A stretch of DNA of 64,000 nt from Myroides indicus (GCF_004364575.1 NZ_SOAG01000015.1:1-64000), one strand, 5' to 3'. Positions 26,311 through 35,232 are shown, numbered from the stretch's first letter. Notes: generated by a model from the sequence alone, not told the origin. Translations and numbers: made by a program.

Positions 26311-26332
26311 ATTAAATATTTCAATATTTAAT
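26311..26332. repeat. Perfect AT palindrome ATTAAATATT-TC-AATATTTAAT
   Basis: 10-base arms that are exact inverted copies, located between the TauE-like gene and bshC. No T run follows, so it is not a standard terminator. Role unknown. Confidence 0.6.
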
Positions 26333-26345
26333 GGTGTTAATGTAG

Positions 26346-26370
26346 AAAGAGAACAAAAGTTGTTCTCTTT
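26346..26370. terminator. Bidirectional terminator between the cbb3 cluster and bshC
   Basis: AAAGAGAACAA (26346-26356) / TTGTTCTCTTT (26360-26370), a perfect 11-bp stem with a 3-base loop and T/A flanks, ending 7 bases before the bshC stop codon. Confidence 0.8.
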
Positions 26371-26376
26371 TTGTTA

Positions 26377-27966
26377 TTACAATACCAAAACATCAAATTC
26401 GTGATTTAAAGGATTCAGTTTTTGAAATAATTTTTCAATTAGATAATCTCCGCATTCTTTATAGAATTCAGAAAAATTAACTACTCTTTCCTGTAGATTA
26501 TTATTAGGAAATAATTCAGTATGTAAAAGTGTAATGCGTCCCAATTGTTCCTTGTGATTTTTCTTTTCGGCTTTTTTTAATCGTTTTTCGAGATTGTTTA
26601 GTCCTTTGAGTTGCTTGGCTTCTTGTGCTAGTACTGCTCCTATAAAGGATTTGTCAGTTTGTTGGGCAATAGTTTTTAGCTCTTCAAACTGCGTATTTAA
26701 AAATTCCTTTTGTTTATTGAAATTAAACTGAATTTGAGAAAGCTCCTGTGTTTTATCATGGATTAACCGATCTGCCTTTTTAAACAAATCCTGCCATGTC
26801 AGATTTAGCTGTTCAGCCTTTTTTCGTTGCTTTTGATTAATTAGTAGTACAGAATTCCTAAGTAGCAATATAGGGAAAGTAATTTCATTAGCATTAAACA
26901 TTTGTTTTAATTCAAACCAATACGCTAATTCTCCTCCTCCGCCAATATAACAGAGGTTGGGAAGAATCACTTCCTGATATAATGGTCTTAGAATGACATT
27001 TGGACTAAATCTTTCGGGATATTTTTTTAATTCTTCAAGAATTTCATCTTGTTTAAACTCAATAGATGTATTATTTACTTTGTAAATATCGTTTTGATAT
27101 ACAATTCGCTCTCTTAACTTGTCTGTAATATAAAATAGGTTGATTTCTCTCGGGTTAACCTGAATAGTGTATTCTTTAAGTAAATTAAAGCTCTTTTCAA
27201 CTTCGATAATATTTCTTTGATAAATCAGCTCTTTTTCAATATAAGGCGAAAATAGCTGTTTTAACTCTCGATGATCTCCGTCAATAATAACCAATCCATA
27301 GTCTCCAAATAATTCATTTGCCAGAAACCTGGTTGCTTCAGCAAGATTGTAGTTGTTCAAATAAGCTTGTTCAAAGAGTTTTATTATTTTTTGCGCATTA
27401 TTTCCCAACCCTATGTGGCTTTTAAAAACTTCTAAAACTTTTTCTAAACCTTTAGTATCCAATCTTCCCACGGGACCTTTGCTGTCTTTATTCCAACAAA
27501 TTACTTTTTCTTCAAACATAAAGTGGTTGATTTCTTCAAAATCATGATCTTCTGTTGCCATCCAATATACTGGTACAAAATGATGGCCTGGATAAGATAT
27601 GTTGAGTTTTTCGGAAAGATTAATTGTCGAAATTATTTTATATAAAAAATAAAGCGGACCGGTAAATAAGTTAAGCTGATGTCCGGTAGTTATAGTATAA
27701 GTATTGCTATCACTTAAGGCGTTTATGTTATTAAGTGTTTTATTACTGGGTTTAATTTTTGAATATTGTTCTGTAAGAACTCTGTGTAAAATTTGGCGAT
27801 TTATCGTCGGAAAATTCAGTTCTTTTTCTTCTATCTGCTTTTTAAAGTTTTCAATAGTTGGAAACCGATTATATAGAGATGCTATTGATTTTTCTTGATT
27901 CAAGTAATCAATTATCAGTTTTGAAAAATAACCAGAATTTTGAAAAGTAACAGAATTTAATGACAT
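26377..27966 (-). CDS. bshC: Bacillithiol biosynthesis cysteine-adding enzyme
   Basis: 529-residue cytosolic enzyme that adds cysteine to glucosaminyl-malate in bacillithiol synthesis. Family blocks: TITTGHQLNLFTGPLYFLYK near residue 91, PVYWMATEDHDFEEINH near residue 130, NLCYIGGGGELAYWFELK near residue 335, and a long helical coiled coil at about residues 380-480 (KKADRLIHDKTQELSQIQ). It is monocistronic; the partners bshA and bshB are not in the window. The start gives the family-typical hydrophilic N-terminus. Confidence 0.95.
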   Translation of the reverse strand: MSLNSVTFQNSGYFSKLIIDYLNQEKSIASLYNRFPTIENFKKQIEEKELNFPTINRQILHRVLTEQYSKIKPSNKTLNNINALSDSNTYTITTGHQLNLFTGPLYFLYKIISTINLSEKLNISYPGHHFVPVYWMATEDHDFEEINHFMFEEKVICWNKDSKGPVGRLDTKGLEKVLEVFKSHIGLGNNAQKIIKLFEQAYLNNYNLAEATRFLANELFGDYGLVIIDGDHRELKQLFSPYIEKELIYQRNIIEVEKSFNLLKEYTIQVNPREINLFYITDKLRERIVYQNDIYKVNNTSIEFKQDEILEELKKYPERFSPNVILRPLYQEVILPNLCYIGGGGELAYWFELKQMFNANEITFPILLLRNSVLLINQKQRKKAEQLNLTWQDLFKKADRLIHDKTQELSQIQFNFNKQKEFLNTQFEELKTIAQQTDKSFIGAVLAQEAKQLKGLNNLEKRLKKAEKKNHKEQLGRITLLHTELFPNNNLQERVVNFSEFYKECGDYLIEKLFQKLNPLNHEFDVLVL

Positions 27967-28172
27967 AAATATTTTTTTTCTGCTAATTTAAAGAAAATTA
28001 AGACACCTTATTTATGCTTTAACTAGAGGTTAGTATATTTGTTTGCTCTTCAACAAAAAGTATTCTCTTTCTTGAAGAGAAAATATTTATAAGAAGTTGG
28101 TTTAAGTCTTGTTGCAAATGAAATGTTATTAAACAAGATTAAGAAAGAGGAAATAAAATAATAATTGAAATA

Positions 28173-28511
28173 CTAAATCATATTTTGAATAGAATCGTCA
28201 GATTTATACATAGAAAATTCGGTATAAATAATGGTATTTAAAACAGAAATGATACAAGTCGTTACTGCTAAAATATTTTGAATCGTCTGTGCAAATGACA
28301 AGTGAGGTATACACCATGCTAATATTAGTAAAAAACATCCTGAACTTAACATGCACATTCCGCTGGCTTTTTGAGCAAGAGACCAATTCTCTGTATTTTC
28401 AATTGATTTTTGACTTCTGTATCCCCAAAGTCCAATTTTTTTAAAAGGGAAAAAGGTATTAATAAATCCTAAACATAAAAAAATAATCCCGACAACATAA
28501 AGTTCTTTCAT
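28173..28511 (-). CDS. SdpI-family membrane protein, copy A
   Basis: 112 residues with three predicted membrane helices and the SdpI family signature between helices 1 and 2: GLWGYRSQKSIENTENWSLA (GYR..S..N...W..A). SdpI proteins of Bacillus confer immunity to a self-produced toxin, but most homologues in other phyla have no assigned role. The start at 28511 avoids five extra residues from an upstream codon. It lies 205 bases downstream of a broken paralogue and 329 bases downstream of a third copy on the same strand. Confidence 0.75.
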   Translation of the reverse strand: MKELYVVGIIFLCLGFINTFFPFKKIGLWGYRSQKSIENTENWSLAQKASGMCMLSSGCFLLILAWCIPHLSFAQTIQNILAVTTCIISVLNTIIYTEFSMYKSDDSIQNMI

Positions 28512-28716
28512 GATTCTTAGTAACAATTATAGTTTTTTGGTTTGTAATAGATTACTAAAGTAAATAAAAAAACATATTACGCAATATGTTTGGTTATAAT
28601 AATTTAAAATTTAACTATAAATACATTAATGATAAAAATACATAGTATTTGTTGTTGTTTTTGTTTTCAGGTTAGTTTTTAGCGTTAAAAAGTAGTGCGT
28701 TTTTAGCGATGTTTTT

Positions 28717-29027
28717 TCATACTAACAAAAACTTATGATTTTTGAGTACTTTTTCTGTGGTATAAATAAGACTGCCAAAAATTATGGCAAGAGTAATCCA
28801 GTCATTATTTATTGGAATAAAGTAGGTTGATAAATCCCTTAAAATTGTAATGATTCCTGTTTCTATTGCTCTTTTGGAACTATATTTTTGCGAAAAGTCT
28901 CACGATTTCTTATCTTTACTCGAGGCAGAAGTTTTATAACAGATAAACCAGTTGGGATTTTTAGTGGATAAAAGAATATCAACATTCCTAATGAAATGAA
29001 AAATAATACCGGCAAAGCATAATTCAT
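28717..29027 (-). pseudogene. SdpI-family membrane protein, copy B, broken
   Basis: ATG at 29027 (sharing TAATG with the stop of copy C) opens with MNYALPVLFFISLGMLIFFYP. After GLS the homology jumps one frame and continues as YKTSASSKDKK-S-TGA-DFSQKYSSK, which aligns with GYRSQKSIENTENWSLAQK of copy A and GYHSKKAHTNQQSWSFAQR of copy C. The TGA stands exactly where the conserved Trp (TGG) should be. The rest of the frame continues to a TGA at 28717-28719. Thus one frameshift plus one nonsense change; full length would have been about 103 residues. Confidence 0.8.
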
Positions 29028-29356
29028 TATTCGTGTTGTAAAAGTTTATTTAGTTGTTTTTCAGTTTTAAATTTAATTAATAAAATAGCTAAAACGTTGC
29101 AAAATACCATAATTCCTATTTCGACAAATATGTTAAGTGAAACAGAGAAAAACGCTGCCGAAAGTAAAATTCCGATAATCCCAGTTCGAATCAGAAACAT
29201 AGTAAATAAACGTTGTGCAAAGCTCCAGCTTTGTTGATTAGTATGTGCTTTTTTACTGTGATAGCCGTAAAATAAATTAGTTTTTTGAGATGGATAAAGT
29301 CGCATTATTATTCCGTTGATAATCAAAAAACAACAAGATAATGAAATTTGTATCAA
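29027..29356 (-). CDS. SdpI-family membrane protein, copy C
   Basis: 109 residues with three hydrophobic segments and the family block YGYHSKKAHTNQQSWSFAQR near residue 29. Length and layout equal those of copy A. Its stop overlaps the start of the broken copy B, and it follows the remains of a PH-domain-like gene by 12 bases, so the set was once one operon. An immunity or envelope-stress role can be guessed from the family name only. Confidence 0.72.
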   Translation of the reverse strand: MIQISLSCCFLIINGIIMRLYPSQKTNLFYGYHSKKAHTNQQSWSFAQRLFTMFLIRTGIIGILLSAAFFSVSLNIFVEIGIMVFCNVLAILLIKFKTEKQLNKLLQHE

Positions 29357-29368
29357 TTTTTTAGCTGA

Positions 29369-29832
29369 TTAAGTTTGACCCAATATATGATTGATTTCTT
29401 TCGGTTTTTGTGTTCCAATGACAAATGTTTTGCCATTTTTAAGCTTTATAAACAATCCTTTGTTTCCTTTTATATTATAAACGGTTCTATATTTCATTGT
29501 AAATCGAATTCCCCAACCATCTACAAAACCGTAATTAATAATTTTATACGTTTCTATTTCGCTGAAAGAAAATGTGTGTTTTAACACGGGAAAAAAATGA
29601 AACAAAATTGTTTTATTGGTGATTATAGTTTTTAAATTGAATCATATAAAAGAAAGTAATAATTGCAATTGAAAACAATATCAATAAAATTAAACTGGCG
29701 TTAGTCTTCGGTTTTTCACCAAAGGGTTCTCCTAAAATAACTTGTTTTTACAAAATCGATAAGTGGAAATACATATGTTAATATAATAAATATCCAAAGC
29801 CACCATTGGTTAAACTTTTGTTTTTCGCTGAA
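29369..29832 (-). pseudogene. Membrane-anchored PH-domain-like protein, frameshifted
   Basis: Pieces of one protein lie in three frames. SEKQKFNQWWLWIFIILTYVFP (first helix, from about 29832) ends in a TGA after RRTLW. GEKPKTNASLILLILFSIAI (second helix) then ends in TAA after NYNHQ. The third piece, open to 29369, carries the domain with GFVDGWGIRF and VYNIKGNKGLFIKLKNGKTF. The order matches a common flavobacterial two-helix + PH-like protein. The first frame also lacks a usable start (ATG TAA precedes it). The 3' piece (78 codons) could still be translated. Confidence 0.65.
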
Positions 29833-29846
29833 TAGGAGTTACATAA

Positions 29847-31235
29847 TTATTTAACTTTTTCGTTTAACCATGTTTTTATATCTTCTAAGACTTTTGGTTC
29901 TATTGTAGTGTCAATAGAACCGTATTCACCTGGTAAACCTATTTTGGCTGTTTGAAATAGATGATTTAATCCTTCGTATGAAATAATCTTTAAATTCTCT
30001 TTTATTTTTAAGCCTTTGTTAATTCCAGCTAAATTTTCTGCACTTGTTACTTGTAAATCTTTTGTACCATTTATCGCTAAGACTTTACAGTTGATTTTTG
30101 GCAGATAATCCATTGGGTTAAATAATAGCAATTGACGAAAATGATCAGTATACAAGCCTTTTATTTGTTTATCCAATTCTTTATTACTTAAATCTTTAAA
30201 ATAAACTGTCGTTTTAAAATACTCTTTTAATTCTTCATCAGCTTTTTCTTTTGAATCATTTTTCATAATGATTTCATAAGTTTTTTCGTTTAGTTCTTTA
30301 TTCAAAGTACGTGTGAATTCTGGAATTTCCATTGCTTTTGAAAGGGCATCGTTTTGAAGTACCATTAATTCGCTTCCTTTAATTCCTGGACTTGCCATTA
30401 AAATGATAAAATTTAAAGAACTGTCTTCTGCTGCAATAATTTGTGCAACTTGTCCACCTTCACTATGTCCTAAAATACCGATTTTTTTAGAATCAATTTC
30501 ATTTCTTCCTTTTAAATAAGCAATAGCAGCTTTGGTATCATTTGCAAAATCAAATACAGTAGCCTTAGCAAAATCCCCTTCAGAAGTAGCAATTCCGCGT
30601 TTATCATATCTTAAAACAGCATATCCGTTTTTAGTTAAATAATCTGCAATAACTAAAAAAGGCTTATGATCAAAGACTTCTTCATCTCGATTATTGGGAC
30701 CGCTTCCCGAAACTAAAACCACGGCAGGAAATTTACCTTTTCCGCTTGGCGTTGTTAAGGTTCCTGTTAATTTAATTCCGGCTTCTTTGTTTCCAAATGT
30801 AATATCTTCAGATTTATAATCAAACGGGGGTTTGGGGTCTTGCGGGCGGTTTCGTTTAAATTCGCCTTTTATTAAGTTTAAAGAAAATGATTGACCGCCT
30901 TGTGTAAAAGTTCCTTGAATGTTTTGTCTATTTGTAAGTTGTCCTTCATACGTCATCATCATTTTAGGATGCTTTAAATAAAGTGTTTTATTTTCAAACC
31001 GAATTTCGGGAATTTCAATGTTAAAGCCACCTTGATCAGGGCTGTCAAAAGTAGCTTTTAATTGATTGTTTTCATTTGTTATATGTAATACAAAGGAAAG
31101 ATTTTGTGCTGGAATTTCAATTTTTCCATTCCAAGTTCCTTCAATTTTAGTATTAAGCTTCTCTTTGGTATATTGCTGTGCCTGCCCTAAAAAAGTACTG
31201 ACAATAAAAATAAAAAGATAGATAAAGGCTTTCAT
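29847..31235 (-). CDS. Secreted alpha/beta hydrolase
   Basis: 462 residues. The signal peptide MKAFIYLFIFIVSTFLGQAQ is followed by a beta-rich N-terminal domain (about 25-130) and a hydrolase domain of the dipeptidyl-peptidase/esterase type. The nucleophile elbow GHSEGGQ places Ser near residue 259, VLVSGSGPNNRDE forms the oxyanion region, and the Asp/His partners are probably in NGTKDLQVT and EGLNHLFQ. Substrate unknown; peptidase or esterase is equally possible. It is last of a minus-strand set with a YIP1-like protein and a DUF2089 regulator. Confidence 0.85.
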   Translation of the reverse strand: MKAFIYLFIFIVSTFLGQAQQYTKEKLNTKIEGTWNGKIEIPAQNLSFVLHITNENNQLKATFDSPDQGGFNIEIPEIRFENKTLYLKHPKMMMTYEGQLTNRQNIQGTFTQGGQSFSLNLIKGEFKRNRPQDPKPPFDYKSEDITFGNKEAGIKLTGTLTTPSGKGKFPAVVLVSGSGPNNRDEEVFDHKPFLVIADYLTKNGYAVLRYDKRGIATSEGDFAKATVFDFANDTKAAIAYLKGRNEIDSKKIGILGHSEGGQVAQIIAAEDSSLNFIILMASPGIKGSELMVLQNDALSKAMEIPEFTRTLNKELNEKTYEIIMKNDSKEKADEELKEYFKTTVYFKDLSNKELDKQIKGLYTDHFRQLLLFNPMDYLPKINCKVLAINGTKDLQVTSAENLAGINKGLKIKENLKIISYEGLNHLFQTAKIGLPGEYGSIDTTIEPKVLEDIKTWLNEKVK

Positions 31236-31254
31236 AAACTATAAAATAATAAGA

Positions 31255-31872
31255 TTAATATAAGGTAGTTAGTAATCGGGTTGGAATAATATCTGTTATT
31301 AATATGAGAAGAATAAACAGAATAATTTGTGATGTTTTTTTGAGATGCGTTGCTGTTTTAAAGCCTTGATATATATAATAGCCAAATCCGATGAGAAATA
31401 ATACTATCAATAAACCAAAAATCGTGAAGACTATCAAAGACATTAAGGGAATAGATAAATTAGTAAATTCAGAGGTATTAGTTATTTTTTCTATCAAAGG
31501 TTCTGTAATATTATTCATATAGCCATTTATAGAGAATAGAATAGGAATATATAATGGAATCCTTGCAATGAGTACTGTATTTAAGATATCAATAAAGCGC
31601 GTTTTTGAATTGATGTATTTACCCAATGCAAATAATACTAAGCTCATTAATAAAGTAGAGATAATATTATCTGCAATAATCTGAAAGAAATTAGGGTATT
31701 CTGTAGTCTCGACTGTTTTTAGAATTGCAATTTGTCTGCATTTTGACAATAATTGTAATAGGGAAAAGACTAATGCCGTACTAATGCCAATTAATAATAA
31801 TTGTTTTTCCTGAAATTTTTCGAATGGTTTGGTAATGAATTTTATCATAATTGTTTGGTTCAAGTTATTCAT
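31255..31872 (-). CDS. YIP1-like multi-span membrane protein
   Basis: 205 residues with five hydrophobic stretches, e.g. LLIGISTALVFSLLQLL, IISTLLMSLVLFALG and MSLIVFTIFGLLIVLFLIGF. The topology and the segment ARIPLYIPILF resemble YIP1-family proteins. No catalytic motif seen. It overlaps the DUF2089 gene by 8 bases and precedes the hydrolase by 19 bases, so the three are co-transcribed. An alternative start (MIKFITKPFEKF) lies at 31848. Confidence 0.6.
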   Translation of the reverse strand: MNNLNQTIMIKFITKPFEKFQEKQLLLIGISTALVFSLLQLLSKCRQIAILKTVETTEYPNFFQIIADNIISTLLMSLVLFALGKYINSKTRFIDILNTVLIARIPLYIPILFSINGYMNNITEPLIEKITNTSEFTNLSIPLMSLIVFTIFGLLIVLFLIGFGYYIYQGFKTATHLKKTSQIILFILLILITDIIPTRLLTTLY

Positions 31873-32146
31873 TTTTTAGTTTTTGTAGTCGTTCAATAAT
31901 GTCATCTAGTTTATTTCTTACCGTAGGATAGCTGATATTCATTTGTTGTGCCATTTGTTTCAGACTTCCGCTGGTCATAAAAAACTGCAAAACAAAATCA
32001 AGTTCGTCTTGCGGAAGCTTTAGAAGTAGAGGAAGGGCAAAAGACCCCGAAACACCGGTTTGGCATTTTTCACAGGAAAGCTGGGTAACGCGAAGTTCGT
32101 TTTCGCAACTCGGACAAAGTATAGGTAGTTTGTTTTTTGTATTCAT
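31865..32146 (-). CDS. DUF2089 family zinc-ribbon/HTH regulator
   Basis: 93 residues. An N-terminal zinc ribbon (CPSCENEL and CEKCQTG, two CxxC pairs) is followed by LPQDELDFVLQFFMTSGSLKQMAQQM, then the HTH-like ISYPTVRNKLDDIIERLQ. DUF2089 proteins behave like small sigma-70-region-4-type regulators. Being first in the unit, it probably controls the YIP1-like and hydrolase genes behind it. Targets unknown. Confidence 0.82.
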   Translation of the reverse strand: MNTKNKLPILCPSCENELRVTQLSCEKCQTGVSGSFALPLLLKLPQDELDFVLQFFMTSGSLKQMAQQMNISYPTVRNKLDDIIERLQKLKNE

Positions 32147-32234
32147 TGTTTAATTTTATTAAGTCAAAAGTAAATAAAATTAAATAAAAACAAAAATAAA
32201 GTTATTTTTAATTGAATTCAAAAAGAAAATAATA

Positions 32235-32265
32235 AAAAAAGCTGACCAATTTAGTCAGCTTTTTT
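32235..32265 (-). terminator. Terminator of the MORN-repeat gene
   Basis: AAAAAAGCTGAC (32235-32246) / GTCAGCTTTTTT (32254-32265), a perfect 12-bp stem with T run on either strand, starting 15 bases past the stop codon of the repeat protein. Confidence 0.85.
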
Positions 32266-32280
32266 ATTTATAAATTTTTC

Positions 32281-34884
32281 TTAATAATAAGAGGAATACT
32301 CATTGTTGTATTCACTATAAGGGTATAAGTTGTTTATTTCGATAGCTTTAGATAAGATAGGATTTAGTTCAAGATTATCTTTTTTAATTTTAGCTTCCAT
32401 GTTAAACTCTATTGTTTTAGTAGTGTTATTTACAACTTGAAGTTTTAAAATATCCTTATTCACGCTTACAACGGTGTGTGTATCGGAATCTCCATAAGCA
32501 TAAGAATAATCAAAACTTTGAATAGCTACAGTTCCTGTTATAAGTTTACCTTTATTAATAGTGGCTTTGTATTTTATCTTTCCATTTTCGTAATACTCAA
32601 AGTTTCCGTTCAGGCGATTGCTGTCATCCATTTCGTATTTATAGATAATGTTTCCATCGGTATCATAAACAAAGCGATTGAAGTTTCCGTTTTCGAGTAT
32701 TTTTTCTTCAAATACGAGTGTATCTGTATCATAAAAAATTTGTTTCGAAATCTTATTTCCCTCTTCGTAAGTTATTTTTATCAGCGAATAATAACTCTCT
32801 TTTGAAATATACGTACCCGAATAAGGTTGTCCGTCTTTGTAGATTAGAGTAGAAATAACTTCTCCTTCATCATCATAAAATACGGCTTCTCCGCCGGCAA
32901 TATCATTTACATACGGAATAGAGCTTTGAATAATTCCGTTGCTAAATAGTTCTTCTTTTGTCTTCTCTCCGTTTTGATAATATGTTTTTGAGTAAATCTC
33001 GTTGTTATAAGTACTGATTTCAACACCATCTTTTTGTCCGTTTTTATATTCTGTTTCGGTTGAAAGGTAGCTGTCTTTTTCATATACTTTTCCCGAAAAA
33101 GGTTTGCCATTTCTATATATTGCAGTAGACATTAATTCTTCTTCAGAGCTGTAAAATTTACCTTCTTTGTTGTAATCAATTTCACAAAATAGATATATAT
33201 CAGCACTATTTTCCGTCCACCATGAAGAGTTTTCCAGCTCATACTGTTTTTTGTATTGAATAACACCACCTTTATATTTTTCTATTAATTGTATTTTTCC
33301 ATCTGCAAAAAAATCATATTTAGTGCCTTCTTTTTCACCAGGAGCAAATGTACTTAGTAGTTTCCCCTCTTCATTAAAATACGTTATTAAGTCAGGTTCA
33401 TAAGCGTATGAATTTTCCCGATATATTTCTTCTTTTTGTTTGGTGCCATTCGGATAAAAGTTAACTTTCTTAACAAGCGTGTTATTGTTGTAAAAATTTT
33501 CTTCTTCCAAGACAGTAGCATCGTTATATTTGGAATAACTAGCTGTGTACTCTACTATTCCTTCTTTGTATTTATATAAGGTGGTAATATTCTCCCCATC
33601 GTTATAGTACAAGCTGCCATTATACGGATTGTTGTATCCGTATTCACTTTTTTTATACGTTAGTCTGCCAAGTTCCTTGCCGTTTTTATCGTAATATATA
33701 GATTGACTGTTATCAGTTTTTTCAAATATTCTGCCATTAGAATACAAAGATGTTTTTTCGATTATTTGTCCGTCTTTATATACTGTAGTAGCATATTGTT
33801 CATATTGTGTACCATTTTGAGGATAATAGCCCTGTTCATCGTAAGTTAATTCACCTTTTAAAGTTCCGTTTTTATCAAAATATTCTATTTTGGTAATGTA
33901 TTCATCTTTATAATACGATATATTCTCAATGTTGTTTTGCTCATCTGTATAATAGAGTATTTTCTTTTTAGAAGCATTGTTTTCGTAAGTGTAAATATAG
34001 CTTATCAAATCAGGATTATTTCCATACGTATCAAAACCAACTAAAGTTCCGTTTTGATTGAGCGGATAATCGTTTTCGTCCAGTGTTGCAGAATATTTAC
34101 CGATAACTTTTCCGTCTTTATCGTAAAATGTTTGTATTTTTTCATGGTTTAGTATCTCGCTTTCGGATTTAATTTTTTCATTTTGGTAAAATTCCTGAGA
34201 TGAAACTAGAGTTTTGTCTTCATAAGTTACAAATGAAAGCAGGGAAAAGTTTTCTGTATTTATATTGGTTACAATTCCGTCAACAGGCATACCATCGAAA
34301 TAAGTGGCTTCAGCAACTATCTTTCCGTTTCTGTCATAATAAGTTTCTTTTTTGATATTGTTTTGCTCGTCAAATTCGTAGGAAATTCTGTGCTTTTGAT
34401 TGTTGGCATCAATAATTATGTAGGTAGAAAAATGACCTTCATTTACCTCAATTTGGAAATATGTATTTTGCCATTTTTGAAAGGCTTTTCCGTTATAAAG
34501 AGAACCGTTTAAAAATTCACCCTCGTATTTTTCTCCTGTATAAGGATTTGTGGAAAAAATTTTACTGATTTGTCCCTCTTCGTAAAGATAAGTAGATTCT
34601 TCTTTTCCTTGCGGAGAATAATATTTGAGCTCTCCTTGGTAAGTTAATATATCACTACTATCTCTATATCCCTGACCTTTGGATTGCAATATATTTGTTT
34701 TGGAGTTGTATTCCTCAATATTTAAAAGATTGCTTTCATTTTCCGAAGTAAAAACTTTATACGTTTCGGCTGCGTTAGAATCTGTACTGTAGCCATATTT
34801 ATCAAACCAAAGCGTATCTTTTACAGTCTGAGAAAATGCTGAAGCAGAGAAGAGTAAGGTAATCGGAATTAATTTTTTGTACAT
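32281..34884 (-). CDS. Large secreted MORN/YwqK-type repeat protein
   Basis: 867 residues with signal peptide MYKKLIPITLLFSASAFSQ. Almost the whole length consists of 20-25-residue repeats of the MORN/YwqK-antitoxin-like type: FYDKDGKVIGKY, YFDKNGTLKGELTYDE, YYDKNGKELGRL, FFADGKIQLIEKYKGG, YYENGKIKYKATINKG and others, i.e. Y-x-(D/N)-G-x-(hydrophobic). No enzymatic motif and no C-terminal type IX sorting signal recognised. Related short proteins are named YwqK antitoxins, but there is no toxin partner here. It is expected to form an extended beta structure; function unknown. Confidence 0.8.
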   Translation of the reverse strand: MYKKLIPITLLFSASAFSQTVKDTLWFDKYGYSTDSNAAETYKVFTSENESNLLNIEEYNSKTNILQSKGQGYRDSSDILTYQGELKYYSPQGKEESTYLYEEGQISKIFSTNPYTGEKYEGEFLNGSLYNGKAFQKWQNTYFQIEVNEGHFSTYIIIDANNQKHRISYEFDEQNNIKKETYYDRNGKIVAEATYFDGMPVDGIVTNINTENFSLLSFVTYEDKTLVSSQEFYQNEKIKSESEILNHEKIQTFYDKDGKVIGKYSATLDENDYPLNQNGTLVGFDTYGNNPDLISYIYTYENNASKKKILYYTDEQNNIENISYYKDEYITKIEYFDKNGTLKGELTYDEQGYYPQNGTQYEQYATTVYKDGQIIEKTSLYSNGRIFEKTDNSQSIYYDKNGKELGRLTYKKSEYGYNNPYNGSLYYNDGENITTLYKYKEGIVEYTASYSKYNDATVLEEENFYNNNTLVKKVNFYPNGTKQKEEIYRENSYAYEPDLITYFNEEGKLLSTFAPGEKEGTKYDFFADGKIQLIEKYKGGVIQYKKQYELENSSWWTENSADIYLFCEIDYNKEGKFYSSEEELMSTAIYRNGKPFSGKVYEKDSYLSTETEYKNGQKDGVEISTYNNEIYSKTYYQNGEKTKEELFSNGIIQSSIPYVNDIAGGEAVFYDDEGEVISTLIYKDGQPYSGTYISKESYYSLIKITYEEGNKISKQIFYDTDTLVFEEKILENGNFNRFVYDTDGNIIYKYEMDDSNRLNGNFEYYENGKIKYKATINKGKLITGTVAIQSFDYSYAYGDSDTHTVVSVNKDILKLQVVNNTTKTIEFNMEAKIKKDNLELNPILSKAIEINNLYPYSEYNNEYSSYY

Positions 34885-34916
34885 AGTTTGTTTTTTTGCT
34901 AATTGGCTGTAAAAAT

Positions 34917-34944
34917 AAAAAAGTCCTCTTAAAAAAGAGGACTT
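34917..34944 (-). terminator. Terminator of the TIGR03643 gene
   Basis: AAGTCCTCTT (34921-34930) / AAGAGGACTT (34935-34944) perfect 10-bp stem. Read on the minus strand it is followed by TTTTTATTTTT, 15 bases after the stop codon. Confidence 0.85.
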
Positions 34945-34959
34945 CGTCTAAAGTTTTAA

Positions 34960-35232
34960 TTAAAATTTATTTTTAATATAATATTTACTGTCTAAATCAT
35001 CATAGTCATCATCTGTTAGAGGTTTGGGTTTAGGTTTTTTAGTTGCCACTCTTTTTTTCCACATTTCATAATCATCGGTGGAAAACCTCTTTTTCATAAT
35101 GTCTGTAACTTCTTTTTCGTTAAGTCCAAACTCATTTCTAATTGCTTCGAAAGGTTTCTTTTCCTCTCTTGCCATAGTTACAATACGATCTAATGTTTCG
35201 TTATCTAACTCAATGTTCTTTCCCTTTTTCAT
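34960..35232 (-). CDS. TIGR03643/DUF2805 family protein
   Basis: 90-residue basic protein with an HTH-like region (LDRIVTMAREEKKPFEAIRNEFGLNEKEVTDIMKK in pieces) and a proline-rich basic segment (KKPKPKPL). The pattern GLNEKEV..IM...S..DYEMWKKR is typical of the family. Predicted cytosolic, possibly nucleic-acid binding; no function established. Single gene with its own terminator. Confidence 0.8.
   Translation of the reverse strand: MKKGKNIELDNETLDRIVTMAREEKKPFEAIRNEFGLNEKEVTDIMKKRFSTDDYEMWKKRVATKKPKPKPLTDDDYDDLDSKYYIKNKF

Noticed and set aside
28020..28110. TATATTTG at about 28034 as a promoter
   Set aside because: No plus-strand gene follows within the next kilobases, so a chance match is likely.
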